DNA of 64,000 bases from Haloferax denitrificans ATCC 35960 (GTDB lineage Archaea > Halobacteriota > Halobacteria > Halobacteriales > Haloferacaceae): assembly GCF_000337795.1 (NCBI RefSeq), contig NZ_AOLP01000009.1, positions 62,001 to 126,000 of the forward strand. The letters run 5' to 3'. This document shows, piece after piece, positions 28,076 through 36,784 of this stretch (the stretch's first letter is position 1; each line of letters starts with the position of its first letter). Position numbers and translations under genes: made by a program. The notes beneath the pieces were generated by a model. That model was not told where the DNA came from. It saw only the letters and a program-made list of their open reading frames with translations, and ran no database searches.

Positions 28076-29422
28076 ATGAAATCGTACAAGGCGAAGATGG
28101 TCGAGCCCATCGAACTCCCCTCGCGCGAGGAGCGCGAGGCCGCCCTCGAACGGGCCGGCTACAACGCGTTCAACCTCGACGCCCGCGACGTGTACATCGA
28201 CCTCCTGACCGACTCGGGGACGGGAACGATGTCCGCCGAGCAGTGGGCGGCGATGATTCGCGGCGACGAGGCCTACGCCGGAAGCGAGTCGTTCGCCCGG
28301 CTCGCGGAGTCGGTCCGCGACGTGATGGGCTTCGAGCACGTCGTGCCGACCCATCAGGGCCGCGGCGCGGAGAACGTCCTCTACGGCGTCCTCTTGGAGG
28401 ACGGCGACGTGGTGCCGAACAACTCCCATTTCGACACGACCCGCGCCCACGTCGTCAATCAGGGCGCGGAGCCGGTCGATTGCCCGTCGCCCGCCGCTCG
28501 GGACCCCAACTCGACGGAGACGTTCAAGGGCAACTTCGACATCGACGCGGGTTACGCGCTCGTCGAGGAGGTCGGCACCGACGCGATTCCCGTCGTCGTC
28601 CTCACCATCACGAACAACTCCGTCGCCGGCCAGCCCGTCTCGATGGCGAACATCCGCGCCACCGCCGAGTTCGCCCGCGACATCGACGCCATGTTCGTCA
28701 TCGACGCCTGCCGGTTCGCCGAGAACGCCCACTTCATCAAGACCAACGAGGCGGGCTACGAGAACCGCTCGGTCGCCGAAATCGCCCGCGCGCAGTTCGA
28801 ACACGCCGACGCCATCACCATGTCCGGCAAGAAGGACGCCCTCGTCAACATCGGCGGCTTCGCCGCGATGCGCGACGAGACGGTGTTCGAACACGCGAAA
28901 CAGCGCGCCATCCTCTACGAGGGCTTTCCCACCTACGGCGGTCTCTCGGGCCGCGACATCGAGGCGATGGCCGTCGGCCTCCGCGAGGCCGTCACGCCGC
29001 CGTACGTGACCGACCGCGTCGAGCAGGTGGCCGAACTGGGCGACCTGCTGGTCGAAGCCGGGGTCCCCGTCTATCAGCCGACGGGTGGCCACGCGGTCTA
29101 CCTCGACGCCGGCGAGGTGTTCCCGCACGTCCCGAAAGACGAGTACCCCGGACAGCAACTCGTCTGCGCGCTCTACCTCGAAGGCGGCGTCCGCGGCGTC
29201 GAACTCGGCGGCTTCGCGTTCCCCGGCACCGACCGGCCGGACCTCGTGCGCCTCGCGCTCCCGCGGCGCACCTACAGTCGCGAACACCTCGAACACGTCG
29301 CCGAGACGGCCGCGAAAGTGATGGACTCCGCCGGCGAGTACGGCGGCCTCGAAATCGTCGAGGAGCCGCCGATGAAGGAGCTTCGCCACTTCTCGGCGCG
29401 GCTCGAACCGGTGTCGAACTAA
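28076..29422 (+). CDS. tnaA: Tryptophanase (beta-eliminating PLP lyase)
   Basis: PLP enzyme that would cleave tryptophan to indole, pyruvate and ammonia; tyrosine phenol-lyase is the close alternative. The start ATG at 28076 (MKSYKAKMVEPIELPSREER) fits the family N-terminus and lies about 30 nt after a TATA-like TTACTTC; 448 residues. Motifs include HQGRGAENVLYGVL, NNSHFDTTRAHV, the Asp in VIDACRFAEN, and the Schiff-base lysine in TMSGKKDALVN (about residue 257). The C-terminal RVEL-type substrate arginine lies in GFAFPGTDRPDLVRLALPRR. No TnaC-like leader peptide or TnaB permease is visible, so regulation differs from enteric bacteria. Confidence 0.92.
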   Translation: MKSYKAKMVEPIELPSREEREAALERAGYNAFNLDARDVYIDLLTDSGTGTMSAEQWAAMIRGDEAYAGSESFARLAESVRDVMGFEHVVPTHQGRGAENVLYGVLLEDGDVVPNNSHFDTTRAHVVNQGAEPVDCPSPAARDPNSTETFKGNFDIDAGYALVEEVGTDAIPVVVLTITNNSVAGQPVSMANIRATAEFARDIDAMFVIDACRFAENAHFIKTNEAGYENRSVAEIARAQFEHADAITMSGKKDALVNIGGFAAMRDETVFEHAKQRAILYEGFPTYGGLSGRDIEAMAVGLREAVTPPYVTDRVEQVAELGDLLVEAGVPVYQPTGGHAVYLDAGEVFPHVPKDEYPGQQLVCALYLEGGVRGVELGGFAFPGTDRPDLVRLALPRRTYSREHLEHVAETAAKVMDSAGEYGGLEIVEEPPMKELRHFSARLEPVSN

Positions 29423-29450
29423 CCCGACCGCGCCGTTCCGTTCTTCTCTC

Positions 29451-29480
29451 GTCTTTTCTCCTCTTTTCTCGTCTTTTCTC
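29451..29480 (+). terminator. T-rich tandem decamer terminator after tnaA
   Basis: Three consecutive 10-mers of the form GTCTTTTCTC / CTCTTTTCTC / GTCTTTTCTC lie 28 nt downstream of the tnaA stop. Archaeal polymerases terminate at T-runs, and repeated T4 tracts make this a strong candidate. It ends 2 nt before the stop of the convergent phosphoesterase gene. Confidence 0.65.
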
Positions 29481-29482
29481 GC

Positions 29483-30142
29483 CTACTGCCCCTCGTACAG
29501 CCGACTCGCCAACCGCTCCGGCAGGCCGACCTCGCGCACGCGCTCCGCGACGCGGTCGATGTCGTAGCCGACGCGCTCCGCCTCGATTTCCATCGCGTCG
29601 AGGTCGGCGACCGCGTAGGCCGCCCGCGGGTCGCCGTCGCGGGGCTGGCCGACGCTTCCGGGGTTCAGGACGATTCCGTCGTCGTAGATTCGGTGGCCCT
29701 GCACGTGGGTGTGGCCCAGCACCAGCAGGTCCTCGCCGTCGAGGAGCGACGGCGAGAAGTCGTCGGGGTAGGTGTAGCGGTCGGGGTCGCTCGGGTGGCC
29801 GTGGGCGAGTTTGACCCGGCCGTCGGCGACGTGCCGCGTGTTCGGGAGCGCGGAGAGCCACTCCATCGACGCCGGAGAGAGCGCGTCGCGGGCGTAGTCG
29901 ACGCCCGCGGCCGCCATGCTGTTGAAGCGGAAGCCGGTCCCCGACGTGACCGCGCGGTCGTGATTCCCCGAGACGGTCGGCACGTCCCGCTCGACGAGTT
30001 CGGACACGCACTCCTCGGGCCACGGGTTGTAGCCGACCACGTCGCCGGCGCAGACCAGTCGGTCGACCGGCGGCATCGATTCGAGCACCGCGTCGAGTGC
30101 CGGGAGGTTCCCGTGCACGTCCGAGATGACGCCCAGACGCAT
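29483..30142 (-). CDS. YfcE/MJ0936-type metallophosphoesterase
   Basis: Calcineurin-fold phosphodiesterase of 219 residues. The metal ligands are visible in order: GVISDVHGNLPAL (Asp8 and His10), CAGDVVGYNPWP (Asp39 region), SGNHDRAV (Asn-His, about residue 60), KLAHGHPSD and LGHTHVQGH (His pair, about 115-135). LNPGSVGQPRDGD is the loop typical of the YfcE subgroup. Substrate unknown; cyclic nucleotides or nucleotide 2'-phosphates are family options. It converges with tnaA. Confidence 0.9.
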   Translation of the reverse strand: MRLGVISDVHGNLPALDAVLESMPPVDRLVCAGDVVGYNPWPEECVSELVERDVPTVSGNHDRAVTSGTGFRFNSMAAAGVDYARDALSPASMEWLSALPNTRHVADGRVKLAHGHPSDPDRYTYPDDFSPSLLDGEDLLVLGHTHVQGHRIYDDGIVLNPGSVGQPRDGDPRAAYAVADLDAMEIEAERVGYDIDRVAERVREVGLPERLASRLYEGQ

Positions 30143-30190
30143 GGCTCGGTGTACGGGAGCGCGGCTGAAAAATCTCGGGCCGAGGCGGCG

Positions 30191-30763
30191 TTACTCGCCG
30201 TTGTAGAAGGCGGTCTCGACGGCGTCGCCGACGGTCGCGGCGGCGGCGCAGACGGCGTGTTCGAACTCGTGGTCGTACAGTTCGCGGGCCGCGTCGGCGG
30301 CGGTCTCCGCGTCGAGGTCGAACGCCCGCGGGTCGTCTTCCTCGTAGGTCGCCACGAGCGTGGGTTCGGAGACGGCTTCCACGACGAGGGCGTCCTTGCG
30401 GACGATGCCGATGAAGGCCTCGTCGTCGCCGACGACGCCCGCGATGCGGGGCGTGTCGTAGTCGTCCTTCTCGTAGTCGAGCGCGAGCAGAATCTCCGCG
30501 AGGGCGTCCCGCGGCGGGTAGCCGAGGTCGAGTTTCTCCGCGATGGGGTCGACCTGCGAGCCGTTGCCGACGACGACGTAGTCGCCGCCCTCGCGGACGC
30601 AGTTGTAGGCGATGTAGGGGTTGTCGGTCTCGGGGGCGTCGGGCGTCGGTCCGACGGTCAGGGCGTCGTCTCGGTCGACGACCTGTCGGTTCGGGAAGGA
30701 CCGAGAGGAGACGCGATACGCACCGATTCCGGGGCCAACGACGACGAAACGTCCGACGTACAT
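30191..30763 (-). CDS. purO: Archaeal IMP cyclohydrolase
   Basis: Final step of de novo purine synthesis, closing FAICAR to IMP; the archaeal PurO replaces the PurH cyclohydrolase domain. The start is the ATG at 30763 ([12 protein letters not shown]), which fits the conserved N-terminus; a longer upstream reading adds hydrophobic sequence. In 190 residues the hallmark segments are [11 protein letters not shown] (about 17-27), NPYIAYNC (about 49-56), [12 protein letters not shown] (about 64-75) and the C-terminal [11 protein letters not shown]. It is tandem with the phosphoesterase gene with a 48-nt gap, and divergent from tRNA-Gln. Confidence 0.9.
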   Translation of the reverse strand: MYVGRFVVVGPGIGAYRVSSRSFPNRQVVDRDDALTVGPTPDAPETDNPYIAYNCVREGGDYVVVGNGSQVDPIAEKLDLGYPPRDALAEILLALDYEKDDYDTPRIAGVVGDDEAFIGIVRKDALVVEAVSEPTLVATYEEDDPRAFDLDAETAADAARELYDHEFEHAVCAAAATVGDAVETAFYNGE

Positions 30764-30859
30764 ACACGACAGTGGATAGAATAGGGGCAAATAGTTGGCG
30801 GTTTATGCACGTCTGTCCGTCGCCGTGCGACGAAATCCCACGGCGGAATCGACACGCAA

Positions 30860-30870
30860 CGTTTACAAAT
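30860..30870 (+). promoter_or_regulatory. TATA element of tRNA-Gln
   Basis: CGTTTACAAAT begins about 35 bases before the mature tRNA 5' end, the normal distance for an archaeal tRNA promoter. Confidence 0.65.
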
Positions 30871-30895
30871 ACCCGCGAAGTACGAACTGATGCGA

Positions 30896-30968
30896 AGTCC
30901 CATGGGGTAGTGGCCAATCCTGTTGCCTTCTGGGGGCAACGACCCAGGTTCGAATCCTGGTGGGACTA
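30896..30968 (+). tRNA. trnQ: tRNA-Gln (anticodon CTG)
   Basis: A full cloverleaf: acceptor AGTCCCA/TGGGACT, an anticodon arm with a 5-bp stem TTGCC/GGCAA around loop TTCTGGG (anticodon CTG, reading CAG), T-arm CCAGG/CCTGG around TTCGAAT, and discriminator A. No CCA is encoded, as usual in haloarchaea. No intron is present. The D-loop contains GG(T)AGTGG. Confidence 0.92.
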
Positions 30969-31013
30969 CTTCTCAGCGTTCTACTCTCGACGAGGCCGCG
31001 CCGTCCCCCTGTT

Positions 31014-31071
31014 CTCCAGTTGAAACGAAGGGGTAGGTTTCAGAAACCAAAGGGGTCCGTTTCGAGTGGAG
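31014..31071 (+). promoter_or_regulatory. Cluster of ORB-like sequences downstream of tRNA-Gln
   Basis: CTCCAGTTGAAAC followed by GAAGGGGT (31014-31034) is a near-consensus ORB. Directly after it GTTTCAGAAACC followed by AAAGGGGTCC (31037-31058) repeats the right half. TTTCGAGTGGAG (31060-31071) is the left half on the opposite strand. The cluster fills the gap between tRNA-Gln and the convergent cgi121 gene. Confidence 0.55.
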
Positions 31072-31130
31072 TTTTCCATTATGGACTCTCAGACACCTGA
31101 ATACGGGCGATAGGGGACCGCGAAAATCGT

Positions 31131-31625
31131 TTAGCGGTCGACCGCGAGGAGCGCGACTCGCTCTCTGACCAGCGCGGGGAGGTCGCCGTCGGCGACGCGC
31201 AACTCCGTCTCGCCCACGTCGAACACCTCGCGGACGAGCGCTTCGTCGTAGTCGCCGAGGGTGTCTGCGGGTTCGAGGTCGAGTCGGTCGAACAGCGCGG
31301 CCTCGGCGTCGGCCTCGTCGCCGCCGTCGACGAGAATCACGACGGGGAGCGTCCCCTCCGAGACGCCGATTTCGAACGCGCGGTTAATCTGCCGGCGGCC
31401 GCTGGCGTAGAGGAGGATTTCGACGGCGCGGTCGCGGGCGATTTCGTTGCCCCGGGCGATGGCTCGGTCGGCGAGTTCGGTCGCCCGTTCGAGGTGCTCG
31501 CGGTCCACGACGTACCGGGCGTCGAACGCCTGCACCGTCGCGCCCGTCTCGTCGGCCACCTCGCCGACTGCCGCGATGAACGAATCGAGGTCGGAGACGG
31601 TCGCCTCGGCCTCGACGAGCCTCAT
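31131..31625 (-). CDS. cgi121: KEOPS complex subunit Cgi121
   Basis: Peripheral subunit of the KEOPS complex, which with Kae1 and Bud32 makes N6-threonylcarbamoyl-adenosine on tRNAs reading ANN codons. In the KEOPS literature Cgi121 binds tRNA and Bud32. The 164 residues include a long N-terminal region with [23 protein letters not shown] and the conserved [19 protein letters not shown] (about 68-87), followed by VVILVDGG. The gene overlaps the upstream hel308 stop by 4 nt (ATGA), so the two are co-translated. The pairing with a DNA helicase is repeatedly seen in haloarchaea. Confidence 0.88.
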   Translation of the reverse strand: MRLVEAEATVSDLDSFIAAVGEVADETGATVQAFDARYVVDREHLERATELADRAIARGNEIARDRAVEILLYASGRRQINRAFEIGVSEGTLPVVILVDGGDEADAEAALFDRLDLEPADTLGDYDEALVREVFDVGETELRVADGDLPALVRERVALLAVDR

Positions 31626-34120
31626 TCGAAATCACCCAGACTGGCTTGCTGGTCGGCGCGCTCTTTGGCCGTCTCGAAGCCGGTGTCGTCGGGAACGGCG
31701 TCGTCCGGCGCGTCGTCTTCGTCCACTGCGTCCATCGACGGGTCCTTTCGCCCCGCGGCTTCGAGGATGTTCTCCGCGGTCTTCCTGCGACCCCGGAGGG
31801 CGGCGAGGACGCGCGATTTCTCGGCCTCCCGGAGGTCGGCCCGGCTCTCGACGCCGGCCTCGAACAGCCGGCGGGCGCGCTTTCGGCCGACGCCGCGGAC
31901 GCCGGCGAGGTCGAGCAGTTCCTCGCGGACGCCGTACTCGACGCGCTTTTTCGCCTCGCGGACCGCGTACACCGAATCGAGGTCGAGTTCGGAGGCGAGT
32001 CGCTCGGCCGCGCCGAGGAGCCACTCGGCGGTCTCGACCTTCCCGCGGATGTCGCCGGGGCCGACGCCGTAGCGCTCGGTGATGCGGTCCTCGTCGACCT
32101 CGCCGACCCAGTCTTCGAGGAGCTTCGCGGTCTTCAGCGCCGACAGCCAGTCCTCGAACGCCACGTCCTCGTACTCGGAGGGGACGCGCCCGAGGAACTC
32201 CGGTTCGCGCTCGTAGCACAGCTCGGTGTACGTCTCGCGGTCGCCGGACTTCAGGTAGAGCTGATACATGTCCGGCGTCCGGCAGACGAGGTGATAGAGG
32301 CCGAGCGGCGTCGGATACGTCCGGTCCGTCTCGAACGCGTCGGCGTCCCCGTCGCCGCCGTCTGTGTCGTCCGCGCCGTCCGAGCCGTCCCCGTCGTCGC
32401 CGCCTCCACCGCCGCCGTCGTCGGCGACCATCTCGCTGGCCCGCTGGAAGCCGCCGGGTTCGTTGTCGGATTCGCTCCGGTCTCGCTTCGGCTTCTCGGG
32501 CGTCTCGCCCGCGAGCGCCCGGAGCTTCTCGGTTCGGTGGTCCGCCGCCCATTCGAGGCCGTCGATGATTTCGGCGGCGCTCATCGGGTCGAGGTAGAGC
32601 CGCGAGACGGTGTGGCCGACGGGCGTCGCCTGAATCGTCTCTCCGTCGAACTCGACGAACCCGTTCACTTCGAGGTAGTCGAGCACGCGGTCTGTCACCT
32701 GTCCGAGTCGCTCGGGGTCGTCGGTCTGGGTCGCATACAGCGTCTGGTCTAAGAATTCGAGCAGTCCCTCGCGGGTGTGGGCGAAGCCGGAGGCGACCGT
32801 GGCGAGCAGGTGCGTCCGCAGGGCGGGCTCGGCCGCGAGCTTCGACCGCACGTCCTCGGCGTCGGCCCAGATGTACCGCTCGAACAGCTCGTCGCGGGCG
32901 TCCGCGTCCTTCGCCAACAGCACCGCCTCGCCGTAGGGGTCGAGGCCGGGGCGGCCGGCGCGGCCCATCATCTGGTGGACTTCGAGCACGTCCAGCGGTT
33001 TCATCCCGCCGTAGTCGCCGTCGTAGCGTTGCCAGTCGCGGACGACGACCCGGCGGCTCGGGGTGTTGACGCCGGCGGCGAGCGTCGGCGTCGCGCAGAT
33101 ACATTTGATGAGTCGGTCGCGGAAGGCGTCTTCCACGAGGGTGCGGTGCTCCGCGGCGAGCCCCGCGTGGTGGAACGCCGCGCCCTTGGCGACCGCCTTG
33201 GCGAGGTCCTCGGAGGTCTCGGTGTCGGACACGTCGCGTATCTCGGCGGCGAGTTCCGCGAGGTCGCTCCGCTCGTCGCCGGTGAGGTAGCGCTCCGTCA
33301 CGTCGGCCATGCGGCGGGCCGCGGACTCCGCGTTGCGCCGCGAGTTCACGAAGACGAGCGAGGAGCCCTGGTCGCCGTCGTCGTCGCCCTCCAACGCGTC
33401 GGCGACGAGCGCGGGCGTCTGTCGTTCCCCGCGGCCGACCGGCACCTCGCGTTGGCTCCCGTCGGCGAAGGAGACGGCGTTGCCGTAGTGGACGCCCATC
33501 TTGAGGTCGATGGGTCGCCAGTCGGACTTGACGAGCTCCGCGTCGAGCCAGTCGGCGACGACGCCCGCGTTGCCGACGGTCGCCGACAGCGCGACGACCT
33601 GCAGGTTCGGGTTGAGTCGGCGGAGCTTCGCCAGCGTGACCTCCAGCGTCGGCCCCCGATGGCGGTCGTCGACGAGGTGGACCTCGTCGGCGACGACGCA
33701 GGTGAGTTGGTCCATCCACGCCGCGTTGTTCCGGACGAGCGAGTCGACCTTCTCGCTCGTGGCGACGATGATGTCGCGCGAGGAGAGCCACTCGCCGTCG
33801 GACTCGTAGTTGCCGGTCGAGACGCCGACGTCGATGCCGTACTCCTCCCAGCGCTCGAACTCGGCTTTCTTCTCGGAGGCGAGCGCCCGGAGCGGGACGA
33901 TGTACAGCGCCTTCCCGCCGCGCGCGACGCTCGACAGCATCGCCAGTTCGGCGATGAGCGTCTTCCCGCTCGCGGTCGGGACGGCGGCCACGAGGCTCTC
34001 GCCGTCCGTCAGGCCGGCCTCGACGGCCTCGGCCTGCGGCGGGTACAGCTCCTCGATGCCCTCGTCGCGGAGGGCCTCGGGAATCCCCGTCGGCAGGCCC
34101 GTCAGGTCCGCAGTTCGCAT
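31622..34120 (-). CDS. hel308: ATP-dependent DNA helicase Hel308
   Basis: Superfamily-2 3'-5' helicase that acts at stalled replication forks. The 832 residues include the Q-motif region [12 protein letters not shown] (about 26-37), Walker A VPTASGKT (about 47-54), DEVHLVDD (about 146-153), motif [12 protein letters not shown] (about 178-186), and motif [13 protein letters not shown] (about 382-392). A winged-helix and ratchet domain follow. An inserted acidic stretch (about 572-598, Asp/Gly rich) separates them from domain 5, whose helix-hairpin-helix [16 protein letters not shown] (about 745-760) acts as a brake. The start ATG at 34120 precedes [17 protein letters not shown]. It shares the transcript with cgi121. 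Confidence 0.95.
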   Translation of the reverse strand: MRTADLTGLPTGIPEALRDEGIEELYPPQAEAVEAGLTDGESLVAAVPTASGKTLIAELAMLSSVARGGKALYIVPLRALASEKKAEFERWEEYGIDVGVSTGNYESDGEWLSSRDIIVATSEKVDSLVRNNAAWMDQLTCVVADEVHLVDDRHRGPTLEVTLAKLRRLNPNLQVVALSATVGNAGVVADWLDAELVKSDWRPIDLKMGVHYGNAVSFADGSQREVPVGRGERQTPALVADALEGDDDGDQGSSLVFVNSRRNAESAARRMADVTERYLTGDERSDLAELAAEIRDVSDTETSEDLAKAVAKGAAFHHAGLAAEHRTLVEDAFRDRLIKCICATPTLAAGVNTPSRRVVVRDWQRYDGDYGGMKPLDVLEVHQMMGRAGRPGLDPYGEAVLLAKDADARDELFERYIWADAEDVRSKLAAEPALRTHLLATVASGFAHTREGLLEFLDQTLYATQTDDPERLGQVTDRVLDYLEVNGFVEFDGETIQATPVGHTVSRLYLDPMSAAEIIDGLEWAADHRTEKLRALAGETPEKPKRDRSESDNEPGGFQRASEMVADDGGGGGGDDGDGSDGADDTDGGDGDADAFETDRTYPTPLGLYHLVCRTPDMYQLYLKSGDRETYTELCYEREPEFLGRVPSEYEDVAFEDWLSALKTAKLLEDWVGEVDEDRITERYGVGPGDIRGKVETAEWLLGAAERLASELDLDSVYAVREAKKRVEYGVREELLDLAGVRGVGRKRARRLFEAGVESRADLREAEKSRVLAALRGRRKTAENILEAAGRKDPSMDAVDEDDAPDDAVPDDTGFETAKERADQQASLGDFE

Positions 34121-34284
34121 TGCATCCCCCTTGGACCGTCCCCCGGTTTAAGCCATCGGGTCGGGTCGGTCGCGGGGGCGTCGCCGTCGGCGGTGTCGAC
34201 CGCGCCGTCACGGCGCTCGTCGCCGCCGCCGAATCGGGGTCCCGCGTCGGCAGGGCTTTGTACGGCCCGGCGGTACGATTGCCC

Positions 34285-34530
34285 ATGAAAGTCGAGTACG
34301 ACCGCGACACCTGCATCGGCATGTTCCAGTGTGTCGACGAGTGGGAGGGCTTCGAGAAGAACGTCGACGACGGCAAGGCCGACCTCGTCGACGCCGAGGA
34401 GACCGACGACGGCGTCTTCGTCCGCGAGGTTCCCGAGGACGCCGAGTTCGACGCGAAGTTCGCCGCCCGCGTCTGCCCCGTCGAGGCCATCCGCATCCTC
34501 GACGACGACGGCGAACAGCTCGTCCCCTGA
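34285..34530 (+). CDS. Ferredoxin with three cysteine ligands ([3Fe-4S] type)
   Basis: Small electron carrier of 81 residues starting at ATG 34285 (MKVEYDRDTCIGMFQC). The cysteines present are C10 and C16 (CIGMFQC, C-x5-C) and a C-terminal CPVEAI at about 67. With no fourth ligand in the first motif, a [3Fe-4S] cluster is expected rather than [4Fe-4S]. A strongly acidic middle (residues 27-58) is typical of halophilic ferredoxins. Its partner is not evident in the neighbourhood; a P450 gene lies at 55,207 but far away. The gene starts 164 nt after hel308, divergently. Confidence 0.85.
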   Translation: MKVEYDRDTCIGMFQCVDEWEGFEKNVDDGKADLVDAEETDDGVFVREVPEDAEFDAKFAARVCPVEAIRILDDDGEQLVP

Positions 34531-34615
34531 CCGCGACGCCGAGGAGCCTGCTGTTTTCTCTCGCGTCCGCGACGCGACCGGACCGTGTGACCGTCGCCCG
34601 TGGGGCGCGTCCCCG

Positions 34616-34638
34616 AACCCCCCCGTTTCGACTGGAGA
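34616..34638 (-). promoter_or_regulatory. ORB-like sequence upstream of small membrane gene
   Basis: The minus strand reads TCTCCAGTCGAAAC followed by GGGGGGGTT. It lies 55 nt before the ATG of the 28-codon gene at 34693. The left half fits the ORB pattern; the right half has a G-run in place of GAAG. Confidence 0.4.
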
Positions 34639-34692
34639 TTCGCCCGACGACAGAGTGTAACAGTTAAGCGGCGGGCGTCTAATCGTGCCACT

Positions 34693-34779
34693 ATGAGCCA
34701 AGCGACGAAAATCGTGCTCGGTACCGTCGGCGTGTCGGCCCTGCTGGCCGTCGTGTTCATCGGGATGAGCATCGCCTGA
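34693..34779 (+). CDS. 28-residue single-span membrane protein
   Basis: MSQATKIVLGTVGVSALLAV then VFIGMSIA, a complete hydrophobic membrane helix with a short charged N-terminus. The stop is followed after 4 nt by the ATG of the next gene (34784), a tight operon arrangement. Codons are C/G-ending. Tiny single-helix proteins of this kind are commonly conserved in haloarchaea but without assigned function. The promoter is likely in the TTAAGCGGC region about 30 nt upstream. Confidence 0.7.
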   Translation: MSQATKIVLGTVGVSALLAVVFIGMSIA

Positions 34780-34783
34780 GCGG

Positions 34784-35632
34784 ATGTTCGAGACGCGCAC
34801 CCTGCCGTCGGACCTCGAATCGGTCCGCGACGAGTACGCCTCCGGCGCGCTCGTCTTGGACGTGGCCGGCGACTTCGACACCATTCCCCCGGAGGCCGCG
34901 GAGAACCTCGGGCTGGTGGTCGAGTCGCTCTCCCCGGCGGCGTACCCCGCCGAGTGGCTACCAGACGACGCGCCCCAACAGCTCCGGCGCTACGCGTCGT
35001 CCGACTTCACCATCGGGATGCCCGGCGACGGCACGGTGACGTGGTCTCGGCAGACCACGCCGCCGGTCGTGCTGGTGAAGTACCGCGCGAAGGGGACGCC
35101 CGACGACTTTCTTGATTTCCTCGTCGCCGAGGCGTTCGTGCAGGCCGGTAACGACGAGATTCCCGAACAGTTCCTGCCCTTCTTCGGCGAGCGCTACCGC
35201 GACCTCGCCGCGGCGACGCCGCTCGGCCCGAGCGAGACGTATCAGGTCGCCGCCGCGCTCTACGAGGGCTGGGTCGGCCTCCACACCCGCGAGGCGTTCG
35301 CGTCGTGGGAGGGCCGATACGACCGCCTCCACGAGGCGTGGGTCGACGCGGGCGGCCGGCTCGACGACCGACTCGAAAACCTCCCGCGGCTCGTCGCGCT
35401 CGGCAGGCTCTCGTTCGCCGAGGCGACCGAGTTCGCGTGCTCGGCCGTCAAACACGGCCGCGACCTCCCCGCGCCGTTTTCGGCGCTGGACACCGCGGCG
35501 TACCGCGACCACGGGCCGAGCTACGCGGTCAAGTGGGCCGAAAAGACGTTCGAGCAACTCGCGGCGGACGATGACACGGCGTCGGGCGGCGACGCCGACC
35601 CGACCGCCGCCGACGACGCGGACCCGGCGTAG
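34784..35632 (+). CDS. Haloarchaeal protein of unknown function
   Basis: 282 residues, not recognised. The N-terminal half has strand/helix patterns (LPSDLESVRDEYASGALVLD). The middle contains a helical block FLDFLVAEAFVQAGNDEIPEQFLPFFGERY, where the DEIPEQFLPFFG segment looks like a conserved motif. The C-terminal tail (about 260-282) is low-complexity Asp/Ala. It is soluble by hydropathy. It starts 4 nt after the 28-residue membrane protein gene, suggesting that the pair functions at the membrane. Confidence 0.75.
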   Translation: MFETRTLPSDLESVRDEYASGALVLDVAGDFDTIPPEAAENLGLVVESLSPAAYPAEWLPDDAPQQLRRYASSDFTIGMPGDGTVTWSRQTTPPVVLVKYRAKGTPDDFLDFLVAEAFVQAGNDEIPEQFLPFFGERYRDLAAATPLGPSETYQVAAALYEGWVGLHTREAFASWEGRYDRLHEAWVDAGGRLDDRLENLPRLVALGRLSFAEATEFACSAVKHGRDLPAPFSALDTAAYRDHGPSYAVKWAEKTFEQLAADDDTASGGDADPTAADDADPA

Positions 35633-35653
35633 CCGGTCGCCTCGCGGCCCGCC

Positions 35654-36232
35654 TCAGAACTCGGTCGTGACGGTGCCGTCCTCCTCGAGGTCGACGACGC
35701 CGTCGAACAGCTCGCGGAAGCGGTCCAGCGTCTCCTGGTCGTGGACCTCCTTCGAGAGGTGGAACAGCCCCACCGCGTCGAACTCGTCGAGGAGTTCGAG
35801 AATCTGCTTCGTCGCCTCGAATGCGCCGTCCTCGTCGGCGTAGTAGGCCATCTCCGTGACGGAATCGACGCTGAGCCGGAGCTTTCCGTCGTGACCTTCG
35901 AGGAACTGCCGGGTCTTCTCGACGATGGCGTCGAGGTCGTCGGGGGCCGCGACGTAGTGGATGTTGTCCGAACTGCGTCGGGAGTAGCCGCGCTCGATAG
36001 ACAGCGTGTCGAGGATGGTGGCGCTGGACTCGTCGACCTCGTAGTGTTCCAGCTTCTGTTCGACCTCGCGCGCGGTGGTCCGCGTCGAGATGACGAGGAA
36101 GTGGTCGGTGTCGACCTTGAAGAAGTCCGTGTCGATGCGGTCGGTCTCGCCGATGCTCGGGTGAAGGAGCAAGATACCTGTGCCGCCCGGAATCGTCTCG
36201 GGCGCGTCTTCGATGGCGAGCTCGTAATCCAT
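35654..36232 (-). CDS. HTR-like KaiC/RecA-fold protein without Walker A
   Basis: 192 residues in a haloarchaeal family sometimes called HTR-like, related to the RecA/KaiC superfamily. The core starts TIPGGTGILLLHPSIGETDR, where a P-loop would be expected, but there is no GKT/GKS. LVISTRTTAREVEQKLEHY and LRLSVDSVTEMAYYADEDGA are the expected strand/helix pair around Walker B. The absent nucleotide-binding motif suggests a structural or regulatory role. It converges with the 282-residue gene (21 nt gap). Confidence 0.7.
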   Translation of the reverse strand: MDYELAIEDAPETIPGGTGILLLHPSIGETDRIDTDFFKVDTDHFLVISTRTTAREVEQKLEHYEVDESSATILDTLSIERGYSRRSSDNIHYVAAPDDLDAIVEKTRQFLEGHDGKLRLSVDSVTEMAYYADEDGAFEATKQILELLDEFDAVGLFHLSKEVHDQETLDRFRELFDGVVDLEEDGTVTTEF

Positions 36233-36325
36233 ACCCCAAGCAGTTACCCTGCCGACTTAATCCTTCATGCCGTTTGGGCGGCGTCGTCCCGGAATCGTAA
36301 CGTATGTTCACGCCTCTCGGCGAGG

Positions 36326-36784
36326 TCAGAACAGCGAGTCGGCGGTGGCCGCGCCGATGACGCTGAACACCGCGCCGACGCTCGTCGCCTTGAGCGTGAT
36401 GCGGAGCACCGCGAGGTCGACTTCGTAGCCGAGGGCGATGATGAGGCGCTGTCCCGACACGTCAGAGAGGAACGTCCCCGGCGCGTCGAACGCGAGCGCG
36501 AGGATGAACACGGAGAGATACGAGACGGAGATGAGCGAGATGAACCGGACGGGAATCCCGCCGACCTCGCGCTCCCGGTCGGGGTCGCGGTCGTCGGCCT
36601 TGTAGAGCGCGCCGTAGCCGACCGCGAGCACGATACAGAGCGTGAGAAGCGCCTGCGCGAACGACATGCTCCGCGCGAGCACCCACACCTCCTCGGTGAC
36701 GACGAACGGCCCCGCGAGGAGGAACCCGCCGACGACCTGCTGGGCGGTGTCGGCGAGCGCGAACCGGCGGCGGACTCCGACCAT
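36326..36784 (-). CDS. DUF2391-type integral membrane protein
   Basis: 152 residues with four predicted membrane segments (AQQVVGGFLLAGPFVVTEEV, ALLTLCIVLAVGYGALY, VRFISLISVSYLSVFILALA, and a C-terminal ATSVGAVFSVIGAATADSLF). The conserved acidic pair in VVTEEVW and the VLRITLKATSVGAVFSVIGA end match the archaeal DUF2391 family. Function unknown. It is transcribed towards the HTR-like gene, 93 nt apart. Confidence 0.8.
   Translation of the reverse strand: MVGVRRRFALADTAQQVVGGFLLAGPFVVTEEVWVLARSMSFAQALLTLCIVLAVGYGALYKADDRDPDREREVGGIPVRFISLISVSYLSVFILALAFDAPGTFLSDVSGQRLIIALGYEVDLAVLRITLKATSVGAVFSVIGAATADSLF

Noticed and set aside
29451-29480. Tandem decamers as a CRISPR or minisatellite
   Set aside because: Only three short units without spacers; the T-rich content and position fit a terminator.
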